From Proteles cristata cristata (lineage: Eukaryota > Chordata > Mammalia > Carnivora > Hyaenidae), in the NCBI GenBank assembly GCA_017311185.1, contig JAESUZ010000771.1:1682001-1746000 (forward strand): a stretch of 64,000 bases of DNA, in the 5' to 3' direction. Both the position numbers and the translations under genes were made by a program. Below, piece after piece: positions 21,863 to 33,430 of this stretch. Under the pieces are notes generated by a model. That model did not search any database. It was not told the DNA's origin and saw only the letters and a program-made list of their open reading frames with translations. The first letter of the stretch is position 1, and each line of letters opens with the position of its first letter.

Positions 21863-22459
21863 GTATAAGAGGAATGGCATTTTGCTGTGCTCAGTATTGG
21901 GGCCTGGGTTCCAGTCTTCACACAGCCACCAACACAGCAGCATGAACTGAAGCAAGTGTTCTAATCTCTCTGGACCACAGGAGCTGACTTATGTGTTATA
22001 TGGTAAAAACAGTTTACGTACTCAAAATCAGGATTGGACAGGCTGATTTTTTAAGTCCCTCCGAGTTCCTGTACCTGATAATCTAAATAAAAAGAAACAG
22101 AAATTATATTTAAAAAATTTAATTGTACAAAACTTTTAACAGTGGCATATATGATATGATCTCATTTATGTATCTATATGAAAAACTTGTGTATGTTGTT
22201 TAGAGCTCTGGCATGAAAAATAATTTGCTATATATGGTTTAATGAAGAGATTTAATGAATGAGCAATACACAGGTGTGGGCAGGATTACTGTAACTCGCA
22301 GACTTGCAACAATGAAAAGCTGTTACTCCAGTGCCCCCAACATGAAGAAAAAGAAGAATTAATGTTTACTGGATCCCAGTGAGAGCTGGAGCTATGGAGA
22401 AGCCATCGGACAGGAGCCTCAGTTGTCAGAGGATACAGCCATTCCGCTGGATCCATTCT
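21863..22459. other. Unassigned intergenic sequence
   Basis: 22100-22230 resembles a decayed L1 3' end. 22260-22450 (gtgtgggcaggattactg ... gctggagctatggagaagcc) looks like a repeat or retrocopy that I could not identify. Confidence 0.3.
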
Positions 22460-22745
22460 CTTGTATAGCTGTGTAGATGACTAGACCACAATGCATTTGT
22501 CCATTCTACTGTCATATAAGTTCTTTGCAAGTTTTTGTTCTCATAAATAATGTTGCTAAGAATATTCTCAGACATGTTTCTTGGTGAACGTATACACACA
22601 TTTCTGTATGATATATACGTACGGGTGAAATTGTTGGGTCGTAACATCTATCAGTCTTCATCATGGACTGTCAAACTGTTTTTCAAAGCACATGTACCAA
22701 TTTACATTCTTCCTATACATAAGAATTGCTTTTGCTCATGAACAT
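22460..22745 (-). mobile_element. Old L1M fragment, antisense
   Basis: Reversed ORF2 3' text: cttgtatagctgtgtag, tgtccattctactgtcat, gtgaaattgttgggtcgtaac, ccaatttacattcttcc. Confidence 0.6.
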
Positions 22746-23280
22746 CTGCTGAAGAAGAAAGACAAAGTGGGAGTATCTACACAATCAGATATAAACATTT
22801 GTTATAAAACTGGTAATTGAGACAGTGTGGTCTGGGTGGAAAGAGAGATAAATAAACCAATGAGAATGGAGAGTCCAGAAACAGTTCCATACATGTATTA
22901 AAGACACTGAATTAATGATGAAGGTAGCCTTGTAGAGCAGTAGAAAAGAGGCCGTCTTTTCAGTAGATAATGTTGAATCGGTTGAATACACTTGCCCAAG
23001 AAAAGAAACTTGACCCTATCTCACACCATATCCAAGAATTATTTCGGGTGGATTGCAGATGGAAATGTGAAAGGTGTGACAATAAAGATTGAGAAGAAAG
23101 TATGGGAGAATATCTTCGGGACCTTGGGCAAATTCTTAAATAGGACACAAAAAGCACTTTAGCTAAGAAGGAAAAGATTAATAAATTGGATTCCATTAAA
23201 ATGAGGGATGCTTGTCCATTAAAAGACACCATAAAAATACAATAGTATAAAGCACATATTGGCAATGATATTTGTAACAC

Positions 23281-24045
23281 GTTTTCTTAGTTCAGAATGC
23301 TAGAACAAAAACACCATAGGCCTGATGGCTTAAATAATAAACACTTACTTCTCACAGGTTTGGAGAATGGGTAGTCTAAGATCTAGGGACCTGCAGGGAC
23401 CTGCAGATTTGCTGTCTGGTGAGACTGCTTCCTGCTTAACACACAGTGATGAGGGAAACAAAGGCAAGAGCGATGAAGCTTAAATTAAATCTCCTTACAG
23501 CTTGCAGCCCACTGAGAGATACCTGGAACACGCAATACGTGACCGTCCTCAAGCAACTCATGGCTGCCTTCATGTTTTTGTTTTATTAAAGACTAAAAGT
23601 AACCTTATCTTAACAGCAGCTCACCCCTCAAGGTCCTGAACGCCTTGCTTTCAAATTCCGGAGAGACTTGTACTATCCCTAAGCCCCACTAGCTAAGTAA
23701 CTAATCAATTACTCCTCACAACCTCAGTGCAGCTCTTTCTGCCCACTGGTCCTGTTCCCGTGTTTTAATAAAATAATCGTTTGGTACCAAAGATGTCTCA
23801 AGAATTCCTTCTTAGTCATTTGCCAAGAGCCCCATCACATGGCATGTCTTCTTGCTGTGTCCTCGCATGGCAGAAATGTGGAGAGAGTTCTCTGGGGCCT
23901 CTTTTATAAGGAGTCTGTTCCCATTTTTGACAGCTCCCCACTCATGACCTAATCACCTCCAGAAGCCCAACCATCATGTCAGCGGTTAGGATTTCAACAT
24001 AAGTATTTGGGGAGGACACAAACATTCAGGTCATGACACACATAA
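23281..24045 (+). mobile_element. Ancient interspersed repeat inside L1M
   Basis: The left part (agaatgctagaacaaaaacacc ... ttctcacaggtttggag) and right part (tgtgtcctcgcatggcag ... ggatttcaacataagtatt ... acacaaacattcaggtcatg) match one widespread mammalian repeat whose family I do not name. The parts are separated by the LTR at 23447-23837. Confidence 0.6.
23447..23837 (+). mobile_element. Probable solo LTR of an endogenous retrovirus
   Basis: About 391 bp bounded by TGATGAGG and CCCCATCA, which are near-perfect short inverted ends of the TG...CA type. Near the 3' side there is an AATAAA (about 23767) followed by GTCTCAAGAATTCC, like the R/U5 of gammaretrovirus-like LTRs. A TATTAAAG lies at about 23585. 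The flanks cacag and catgg match at three of five bases, so the TSD is weak. No internal viral genes are present. Confidence 0.5.
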
Positions 24046-24730
24046 AACTGACAAAGGATTCTTATCCAGATTACAGAAAGAACTCTTAGAATGAAAAAGA
24101 GAGCAACCCAGTGGGACACTGACAAGAGACTTGAATAAGCACTTCACAAAAGAAAACATCCAAATAGTCAAAAATATCCAAATGTTAAAAACGGTACAAT
24201 CTCACGGAAAATATAACAATGTGATATTACCTCATACCCACTAGTATAGATAAAACTAAAATGACTGACAATATAGTGTTGGAGAGAATATGGAGCAATG
24301 AGAACTCTCACACATATAAATTGATATAATACCTTCGGAAGTGAAAATAAATTGAAAGTTGAAAACATACCATGACTCAGCAATTTTACTCCTATGCATA
24401 TATTCCAGAAATGTATACATATGTGCTTCAAAAGACATGTAGAAGAATGTTCATGAACAATATTTTTCTTAATAGACAAGAATGGAAACAGCGATATGTC
24501 CATTAATCAAATTACTAATAAGTTATGGTATACTCATACAATGGAATAATACACAGCAATTAATATGAACAAACTAATGCTACAACATGAATCAATCTCA
24601 TAATGTTGAATGAAAAAAGTCATACACAAAATAATACATACTGTAAGATTCAATGTATATAAAGTGCAAAAACAGGCAATAATAATCTATGGTGCCAGAC
24701 ATCAGAACAGCCATTAAGAAAGGGGAAGAG

Positions 24731-24942
24731 GGGCGCCTGAGTGCTCAGGCATCCGACTTTGGCTCAGGTCACAGACCTGCAGTCTTTGAGTTTGAGCCCC
24801 TCATCGAGCTCTGTGCTGGCAGCTCAGAGTCTGAAGCCTGCTTCGGATTCTCTGTCTCCCTCTGTCCCTGCCCCTCCCCTGCTCATGCTCTATCTCTGTC
24901 TCTATCTCATAAATAAATAAACATTAAAATGAATTTTTTTTA
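24731..24942 (+). mobile_element. CAN SINE, basal subtype with small head deletion
   Basis: Head reads GGGGCGCCTGAGTGCTCAGG, lacking the usual GGTTAAGC segment. TSD aagaaaggggaagag at 24716-24730 and aagaatggggaagag at 24943-24957. Confidence 0.93.
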
Positions 24943-25257
24943 AAGAATGGGGAAGAGGGAAAGGTAGTGAGGAGGGACAAAAAGGGGCTTCTGGGATGCT
25001 AGTATTGTTCTATTTCTTGAGGTGGAAGGTATTTCCTGGGTATGATGGTTTATCAAACTATACATTTATAATTTCTGCATTTTGTATCTATGTGATACCT
25101 CAATTACAATTTTATTAATGAAAAATATGTATGTACAACAATGTTCATCATTGCATTGTCTCTAATGTTATTGATTTCATCAGTTCTGGCATTAGTTAAA
25201 TACACTGAGGCACATCCATGAAATGAAATCGTTTGTTGTCATTTAAAATAATGTCTA

Positions 25258-27761
25258 AGAGATCCAGCAAAAAAAGAGAACTACAGGCCAATATCCTTGA
25301 TGAATACGGATGCAAAAATTCTCAACAAGATCCTTGCAAATCGAATCCAGCAGCATATAAAAAGAATCATCCACCAAGATCAAGTGGGATTCATTCCTGG
25401 GTTACAGGGCTGGTTCAACATTCACAAATCAATCAATGTGATACATCATATCAATAAAAGAAAAGATAAAAACCATATGATCCTGTCAATAGATGCAGAA
25501 AAAGCATTTGACAAAATACAGCATCCCTTCTTAATAGAGACTCTAGAGAAAGTCGGGATAGAAGGAACCTACTTAAACATCATCAAAGCCATCTATGAGA
25601 AGCCTTCAGCTAACATCATCCTCAACCGGGAAAAACTGAGAGCTTTCCCCCTGAGATCAGGAACACGACAGGGATGTCCACTCTCACCACTGCTGTTTAA
25701 CATAGTGCTGGAAGTCCTAGCATCAGCCATCAGACACCAAAAGGAAATCAAAGGCATCAGAATTGGCAAAGAGGAAGTCAAACTTTCACTCTTCACAGAT
25801 GACATGATACTCTACATTGAAAACCCGACAGACTCCACCAGAAGCCTACTAGAACTGATCCAAGAATTCAGCCAAGTTGCAGGGTACAAAATCAACGTAC
25901 AGAAATCGGTTGCATTTTTATACACCAACAATGAAGCAACAGAAAGAGAAATCAAGAAACTGCTCCCATTCACAATTGCACAAAAAACCATAAAATACCT
26001 CGGAATAAACCTAACCAAGGATACAAGAGATCTGTATGATGAAAACTATAGAAAACTTATGAAGGAAATTGAAGAAGACACAAAGAAATGGAAAAACATT
26101 CCATGCTCATGGATAGGAAGAATAAATGTAGTTAAGATGTCATTACTACCTAAAGCACTCTACACATTCAATGCAATTCCAATCAAAATTGCACCAGCAT
26201 ACTTCTCAAAACTAGAACAAACTATCCAAAAATTTGTATGGAACCACAAAAGACCCCGAATAGCCAAAGTAATACTGAAAAATAAAACCAAAACGGGAGG
26301 GATCACCATCCCAGACTTTAGCCTCTACTACAAAGCTGTCATCATCAAGACAGTATGGTATTGGCACAAAAACAGACACATAGACCAATGGAACAGAATT
26401 GAGAACTCAGAAGTGGACCCAAAAGTATACAGCCAACTGATCTTTGACAAAGCAGGAAAGAATATCCAATGGAAAAAAGACAGCCTTTTTAACAGATGGT
26501 GTTGGGAGAACTGGACAGCAACATGCAGAAGAATGAAACTAGATCGTTTTCTCACACCATGCACAAAAATAAACTCAAAATGGATAAAGGACCTGAACGT
26601 GAGACAGGAAACTATCAACACCCTAGAGGAGAAAGCAGGAAACAACCTCCTTGACCTCCACCGCAGCAACTTCTTACTTGACACATCCCTAAAAGCAAGG
26701 GAATCAAGAGTAAAAATAAACGATTGGGACCTCATCAAGATTAAAAGCTTCTGCACAGCCAAGGAAACAACCCAGAAAATTAATAGGCAACCAACGGAAT
26801 GGAAAAAGATAGTTGCAAATGACATATCAGATAAAGGGTTAATATCCAGAATCTATAAGGAACTCACCAAACTACACACCTGAAAAACAAACAACCCAGT
26901 GAAGAAAAGGGCAGAAGATATAAACAGACACTTCTCCAAAGAGGACATCCAGATGGCCAACAGACACATGAAACGATGCTCAGCATCCCTCCTCATCAGC
27001 GAAATACAAATCAAAACCACACTGAGATACCACCTCACGCCAGAGTGGCTAAAATGAGCAAATCAGAGAACTCGAGATGCTGGCGAGGATGTGGAGAAAC
27101 GGGCACCCTCCTACACTGTTGGTGGGAATGTAAACTGGTACAGCCCCTCTGGAAAACAGTGTGGACGTTCCTCAAGGAAACTAACAATAGAACTCCCCTA
27201 TGACCCAGCAATAGCACTGCTAGGAATTTACCCAAGGGATACAGAAATGCTGAGGCATAGGAGCACATGTACCCCAATGTTCATAGCAGCACTCTCCACA
27301 ATAGCTAAAACCTGGAAAGAGCCTAAGTGTCCATCAACAGATGAATGGATCAAGAAGCTGTGGTTTATCTATACCATGGAATACTACATGGCAATGAGAA
27401 ACAATGAAATCTGGCCATGTGTAGCAACATGGATGGACCTTGAGGGTGTTATGCTGAGCGAAATAAGTCAGGCAGAGAAGGACAAATATCATATGTGTGC
27501 ACGTATAGGAGGATTAGGAGGAACTTAACAGAGGACCAAGGGGGAGAAGGAGGGCGGAAATGGTGGGGAAAGGGAGAGAGGCAAACCATGAGAGACTCTT
27601 GAATGCTGACAAAAACTGAGGACTGGTGGATGTGGGGGGGAGGAGGGGGGGGCATGGAGGAGGGCACTTGTGGGGATGAGCACTGGGTGTTATGTGGAAA
27701 CTAATTTGACAATAAACTATTTGTAAAAAATAAATAAATAAATAAATAAATACAATAAAAT
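25258..27761 (+). mobile_element. 5'-truncated feliform L1, 2.5 kb, with long ORF2 segment
   Basis: The longest young LINE in the window. It begins inside ORF2, runs through the 3' UTR (G-rich near 27630-27665) and ends in an A-rich tail. TSD aaaataatgtcta at 25245-25257 and 27762-27774. The same 13 bp recurs at 28005-28017 after the adjacent SINE. It lacks the 5' UTR, ORF1 and the endonuclease part of ORF2, so it cannot move on its own. Confidence 0.95.
25297..26883 (+). pseudogene. L1 ORF2 fragment (reverse transcriptase and downstream region)
   Basis: An open stretch of 528 codons from the L1 ORF2 protein, which in full length is about 1,270 residues and joins endonuclease, reverse transcriptase and a C-terminal cysteine region. 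Visible RT landmarks: [12 protein letters not shown] near residue 29, [15 protein letters not shown] near 64, [16 protein letters not shown] near 124, and the catalytic box at residue 166, which reads FTDD where L1 normally has FADD. The frame ends at TGA 26881-26883. The antisense 57 kb copy reads CGA at this codon, a CpG-type change. After it, a 4-base loss near 27043 and an extra A near 27174 shift the frame, so the cysteine region (CWRGCGETG...) lies in other frames. Confidence 0.93.
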
Positions 27762-27774
27762 AAAATAATGTCTA

Positions 27775-28004
27775 AAGGCATGCCTGGGTGGCTCGGTCAG
27801 CTAAGCATCCAACTCTTGATTTTGGCTCAGGTCATGGTCTCATGGTTCATACATTCAAGCCCTGAGTCCTGCTCTGTGCTAACAGTGTGGAGCCTGCTTG
27901 GGATTCTCGTTCTCTCCCCCTCTCTCTCTGCCCCTCTGTCTCTCGCTCTCTCTCTCACACACACACAAAAATAAATAAACTTAAAAAATCTTTTAAAAAT
28001 AAAT
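27775..28004 (+). mobile_element. CAN SINE inserted in the L1 target duplication
   Basis: Head GGCATGCCTGGGTGGCTCGG, CT-rich zone ending in (CA)n, tail AAAATAAATAAAC. It is flanked by aaaataatgtcta at 27762-27774 and 28005-28017, the same 13 bp that flanks the L1 immediately upstream. Confidence 0.93.
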
Positions 28005-28260
28005 AAAATAATGTCTATGGAAAACTTTCAGAACATTTTGCCAAACAAGTTACAAAAAAGTATATTAAGTACAAATCCATTTAAAAAAAAAATGTATGTG
28101 TATGTGTCTGATGTGTGTGTGTGTGTGTGCCCACATAAACTAGATCCTGGAAGGATTCACTCCAAAATATTAATAACAGTTGTCTCTGAGTGGTGTGATT
28201 ATAGGTTTTTTTTAACTTTCTGAATTCTTTGACTTTTCTACAATAAACATATTCTACTTA

Positions 28261-28685
28261 TGTTTTTTAAAAAAGAAAAAATCTATTCAGAGCTTTGTTT
28301 GCATTTCATTAAATATTCTTTCATACATTCCCTGATTCTATCAAAGTAATCTTTTATTCTCCCCATGGTATCTGAACCAGGAAGAATGGCAAAATCAATC
28401 TGCTATGTAAAACATTAAACTGTAAATCTGGAGTGGCTTCAGTTAAAGCCTTCCTGTTGTGTGATCTTGCTTCTCCCTCCTAATCTTTCTGAACTCAATA
28501 TTCTCTTCCCCCATGTATTACTGCTACTGAAACTTGGATTTTAAATTGTTCTGTTTCTCCACAGATTTTCTTGATGCTTGGATTTTTGCTTTTTTTTTTT
28601 TCCTGTCTACTAAAGACACAGCCACAAAATCTCCAGATATAAACCAGGGTAGATGACCTATATTTAAAAAGTAACAATAATCATA
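28261..28685. other. Unassigned intergenic sequence
   Basis: I see no gene or named repeat here. Confidence 0.3.
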
Positions 28686-28689
28686 CTAG

Positions 28690-28870
28690 TCCTCATGTAT
28701 GAAGTACCTACTATTTGTCAGACAGTGCTGAATGCTTAACATTAATGAATCAATGAATCCTCCCAACCCCAAGAAGTAGGTGTCTTTATAACTATTTTAT
28801 AGACGAAGAAACTGAAGCTCAAAAATGTTAGGCAACTTGGCCAAGGTCAAGGGGCAAAGCCAAGATCCAA
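28690..28870 (-). mobile_element. MIR SINE (reverse)
   Basis: Reverse MIR order: gaagtacctactatttgtcag, acagtgctgaatgcttaac, tgaatcctcccaacccc, ttttatagacgaagaaactg, ggcaacttggccaaggtca. Confidence 0.85.
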
Positions 28871-29465
28871 AAGGGTAAGAGGCCATGGAGGAGGGTGGAA
28901 AACTATCCGGGACAGAGATTCATATAGTGAGGGCCTTGGCTGTACAAACTGTCTGCGTTTGATAGTCCCTTCCTATGGAAATCCAATATTGGGACAATGA
29001 GGATAAAAATGCCAGGAATGAATCCTGGGGAGAACCTGGAATCTCCAGGAGTCTGGTTGTTTTTGACACAAGAGTCCTAGCTCCACGTCAAAGGCCTCTT
29101 TTTTTTTTTTTTAAGTGTGTCCACCTCTTGGTTGAACAGAATGAGATCCTGAAAACTCTGCCTTGAACTACCAGATTTCCATTCCCCTCCCTCCATGTTG
29201 GTCCAGAGGAAGCATTTAGCAGGCAGTGAGGGCCGCCTGAAATATATGACTATTGAGATGTCAATTTGGATGACTGCATCAGGCTATCATCCAGAGTACC
29301 GAGGACATGGAAGATACCGACCAGTAAGTGCCAGAAACTTACCAAGGCTTTGCTTAAACATTTAGGCATCATGGCAGAGTCATCCAAATATGAGTTGGAA
29401 GTACCCTCAGAGATGTAATCACATAATAACTGGTTACTGTAATTGGAAAGCTAGAAGTCAGAGGC
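28871..29465. other. Unassigned intergenic sequence
   Basis: No gene seen. Includes a T run at 29098-29112. Confidence 0.3.
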
Positions 29466-29665
29466 CTAAGCTAATGGTTCTCAAACTTGAACTTTCACCA
29501 GAAGCATCTGGGGAACTTGTTAGAACACAGTTTGCTGAATTCCATCCCCACAGTTGCTGATTCATTAGGTCTGAGGTGGGACCCAGTGTTGTGCATTTTA
29601 AATAAGTTCCCAGCTCATACCAAGGCAGACATTCCAGGGCCTCACTCTGAGAACCGTTGGCCTAA
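29466..29665. mobile_element. MER5-type (hAT-Charlie) fossil
   Basis: Reads aatggttctcaaacttg, catctggggaacttgttag, gattcattaggtctgagg, gggacccagtgttgtgcat, ending ctctgagaaccgttggcc. Confidence 0.75.
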
Positions 29666-29915
29666 GGAATTAGTACAATAGATCACAGCTGTATGGATTT
29701 CTTAGCCGGTACTGGCAGCCCTTTCCTTCGTGGCTGGGAGTGAAGAGGGAGATGTTAGGAGGGCTAAACTGGTTCAGACAGGGCAGAGGAGAAAGCCAGC
29801 ACGGTTCCACCAGGAGGTGGACATCATGGGAGCCACCTTACAGTCTGTCCACCACACAGAGTAGGTGATAGCTATTCCTTTACATCTTCCTGATGTCCAA
29901 CAGATAACTACTGAT

Positions 29916-29964
<49 letters not shown>

Positions 29965-31660
29965 TTACCAAGGATAAACACTAATTTCTTAGAGATAGCA
30001 CAGTCTGAATTTATATTGCAGAAGGAAAAAATTTTCCATAGTGCCACATACATTTAATGACAGCCACTTGCTCGAGAGTACCTGAAATTATATAGAACAG
30101 TCTGAGTTCCCATTATTCATCTTACTCTCTCAACATTTCCTCACTCCCTGCAAACCGCCCAAGATTAGGGCCCATTATTAAACTCTATGCCTCTTCCTAA
30201 CCACTGATTAGCTACACAAAGAACTGTCTTTGGACTTGCCCTTTCTCTTAACCTTCAACCAAATCAAATTATTAGCCAAGGTCTATCTTCCCTCTCTCTC
30301 TGACAGTGAAAGAGAGGGTGAGAGAGTGCATTTTCTCTTTGAATTACATAACCGATTTCTTCTTGATTGACGTTTTAAATAACTTTTATTTCCTTTACTA
30401 ATTCTGTACCCTGTTCTGTCATAAATGTTTTCTATTTCAATCCATCTCAAGCTGGTTTTGAAGTAAGTGAACTGTTAGGAATCAACTAAAAGTAAATAAA
30501 CATCTAGATGCCTAACTTCCTGTGTCTTACATGCTTATAGAGTGGGTAAGAACGACAGTGAGGTCATGAAGGGGATAATCAATAGTAAGAATCAACGGAT
30601 TCAGGCTCTCAGTGTGGTTAAGAAGTACTGCAATGGCAGTAGAGCAGGCACACTGGAGGGATAAGAGGCAACAGTCAAAGAAAGGGGTGCGTGAAATCGA
30701 GATATTGGAGGTACATGGGAGCCAATGGTGACTGATATTTAGGCATTTGTACTTCGACCTATCATTGGTTACTGACTTTAATCATTCTTGTAACAAAGGA
30801 AGTTTCCCAAGCCCTGCTCAGTTCACGTTTGATTTTACTGATTACCCTTCACTGATACTCTGGTGACTAAAGCAAACATTCTCTAGGCTGGGTGCTTCAA
30901 AGGAAAATGTCTTCGAATAAAGTGTTTCTGGGTGATCCATGGGTCTCCCCAGATCTCCTTTCCAAGAGGGGAGAATTTGGATGTAAGCCTGTGGTCATGC
31001 AGTTACTTTTCTACTACAGCATAATGCAACTCCCAACTTCCCACGCATTGGCTCTATAGTAGTGCTGGCACTGAAAATGTTTAGAACCATTATCATAGTT
31101 TCATAGGCACCTCTCCTTGGGTCCATTGGACAATTCAGGAGAAAGTGCCTGGAGGAAAATTAGAGCTCTAATTACGAATTGGCATGCTGGGATAATGTTT
31201 GTAGGCACACTTTTCCATGCTTAAATCAGAGGCACTCCATGGAAAGGAGATATTTCTGTTCTTGCCTCTTTGCAAGTGCCTTTTCTGTCTGTAAATTATC
31301 TGTCCCAAGAGATTCTCTTTGAGTTCAGTAAAATTGCATCATGAGGAGTTTTTTTTTTTTTATTTGAAAATTACTCAGCTTAAGAGAACATAAAAGTGAA
31401 GTTGTGTTGGTAATTGTAATCACACCAAGGAAGTTTGCATTTCTTTAGCAAGCGTGGGCACAGCAGGTAAGAGCCACTGGAAACAAGATTTTTCTCTCCA
31501 AAATCTGCTCCTCTTACTGAACTTCTATTAGTTTTGAGACTACTACAGTCTGGATTCATTTATCCCATTATTTCTTTAAAAGCAATGATTTATTTGTATA
31601 AAAATGAATTACTATTCCTTATTTTTAAATCTAAATAATATATGAAAGCAACACATCACC
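29666..31660. other. Mostly unique intergenic sequence
   Basis: No gene seen. Contains the CA microsatellite at 29919-29963. From about 30480 to 31600 I recognise no interspersed repeat, which makes this one of the longer apparently unique stretches. Confidence 0.45.
29919..29963. repeat. (CA)n microsatellite
   Basis: About 22 uninterrupted AC units. Confidence 0.97.
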
Positions 31661-31980
31661 CTAAATTGCACACATTTGGTGAACATCATTTGATGCATTT
31701 CTACACATATATGCAGTTTTTCATATATAATTCACAGGCCCTACAACTCAATTCACCCTTTCAAAGTGTACACATGATATTTTTAGTGTTTTGACAGAGT
31801 TGTGCAATCATCACCACTATCTAATTTTGGAACATTTTCATCACCCCAAAAAGAAACCTAATACTCATTAGCAGTCACTCCCCATTTCCTTCCACCTCTA
31901 GGCCCTGGAAACCATAAATCTATTCTCTGTCTCTACGGATTTGCCTCTTCTGGACATATATACATGGAATCAATTGTTAG
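31661..31980 (-). mobile_element. Old L1M 3' fragment, antisense
   Basis: Reads tgatgcatttctacacatat, aattcaccctttcaaagtgta, ggaacattttcatcacccc, gatttgcctcttctggacat. Same family type as 18831-19100. Confidence 0.6.
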
Positions 31981-31982
31981 AT

Positions 31983-32110
31983 TCTTACGTCACCACTTAC
32001 TAGCTATGAGACCTTGGCCAAATTACTTGGTTTATCTGAACCTTAGTTTCTCCATCTGCAAAATGGGATTATACTGCCTACTTAAAGACTTGTAAGGATT
32101 ACTTGAAACA
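31983..32110 (+). mobile_element. MIR SINE core
   Basis: Forward MIR core: cacttactagctatgagacc, ttggccaaattacttgg, tagtttctccatctgcaaaa, tgggattatactgcctac. Confidence 0.8.
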
Positions 32111-32221
32111 ACACATATATATTCAGCACTGGGTGAGGTATGGAGTTGCTGAATCCCTGTATTATACACCTGAAACTAATGTAACACTGTATGTTAACTG
32201 GACTTAAAATAAAAACTTTTT

Positions 32222-33075
32222 TTTTTTTACAAATAGTTTATTGTCAAATTAGTTTCCACATAACACTCAGTGCTCATAACACTCAGTGCTCATCCCCATA
32301 AATGTTCTCCTCTATGCCCCTCCTCCCCTCCCCCCCACATCCATCAGTCCTCAGTTTTTGTCAGCATTCAAGAGTCTTTCATGGTTTTCCTCTCTCCCTT
32401 TCCCCCACCATTTCCGCCCTTCTTCTCCCCCTTGGTCCTCTGTTAAGTTCCTCCTAATCCTCCTATACATGCACACATATGATATTTGTCCTTCTCTGCC
32501 TGACTTATTTCGCTCAGCATAACACCCTCAAAGTCCATCCATGTTGCTACACATGGCCAGATTCCATTCTTTCTCATTGCCATGTAGTATTCCATGGAAT
32601 AGATAAACCACATCTTCTTGATCCATTCGTCCGTTGCTGGACACTTAGGCTCTATCCATGTTTTGGCTATTGTGGAGAGTGCTGCTATGAACATTGGGGT
32701 ACATGTGCTCCTATGCATCAACATTTCTGTATCCCTTGGGTAAATTCCTAGCTGTGCTATTGCTGGGCCATAGGGGAGTTCTAGTGTTAGTTTCCTGAGG
32801 AACGTCCACACTGTTTTCCAGAGGGGCTGTACCAGTTTACATTCCCACCAACAGTGTAGGAGGGTGCCCGTTTCTCCACATCCTCGCCAGCATCTTGAGT
32901 TCTCTGATTTGCTCATTTTAGCCACTCTGACTGGCGTGAGGTGGTATCTCAGTGTGGTTTTGATTTGTATTTCCCTGATGAGGAGGGATGCTGAGCATCG
33001 CTTCATGTGTCTGTTGGCCATCTGGATGTCCTCTTTGGAGAAGTGTCTGTTCATATCTTCTGCCCATTTCTTCAC
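32222..33075 (-). mobile_element. 5'-truncated feliform L1 (3' end)
   Basis: T-rich tail at the left, 3' UTR, then about 210 codons of uninterrupted ORF2 C terminus on the minus strand (33075 to 32443), including the cysteine motif [21 protein letters not shown] aaaataaaaactttt at 32206-32220 and 33076-33090, perfect. It inserted close to the end of an L1/MIR-rich area. Confidence 0.94.
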
Positions 33076-33207
33076 AAAATAAAAACTTTTTAAAGAAGAA
33101 ATAACACTTGTATAGGACTTGTCTTATGGTATTTGCCCTATAAACGATACCCCTTCCCTGAGACTGGGATAGTTAGCAAGTTCAACTCTTGAGCCAAATC
33201 TATTTTT

Positions 33208-33413
33208 TTTTTTTTTATTTCTAGGAGAGAGAGAGAGAGACAGCGTGAGCAGGGAGGGTCAGAGAGAGAGGGAGTCACAGACTCTGAAACAGGCTCCAGG
33301 CTCTGAGCTGGCAGTCAGCACAGAGCCCGACGCGGGGCTCGAACCAACGAACTGCGAGATCATGACCTAAGCGAAAGTCGGACGCTTAACCGACTAAGCC
33401 ACCCAGGCGCCCC
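33208..33413 (-). mobile_element. CAN SINE, derived subtype
   Basis: Nearly consensus copy. TSD gagccaaatctattttt at 33191-33207 and 33414-33430, perfect over 17 bp, indicating a young insertion. Confidence 0.96.
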
Positions 33414-33430
33414 GAGCCAAATCTATTTTT

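Larger units (their letters stand above)
22940..25130 (+). mobile_element. Old L1M LINE, 3' half, host of nested insertions
   Basis: ORF2-like C-terminal text (agaaacttgaccctatctcac ... gattaataaattggattcc) to about 23280 resumes at about 24046 (acaaaggattcttatccag ... gaataagcacttcacaaaag) and continues into a 3' UTR that ends near 25130 after a SINE. It is interrupted by an unnamed repeat that is itself interrupted by a probable solo LTR. The coding frame is destroyed. Confidence 0.7.
25131..28260 (+). mobile_element. Old L1M 3' end carrying L1 and SINE insertions
   Basis: The two outer parts (25131-25257 and 28018-28260, ending tctacaataaacatattctac) form one old L1-type 3' end. Everything between 25258 and 28017 is younger insertion. 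Confidence 0.55.

Noticed and set aside
23401..23850. Protein-coding reading of the LTR-like segment
   Set aside because: No usable frame is present. The AATAAA and end structure fit an LTR better.
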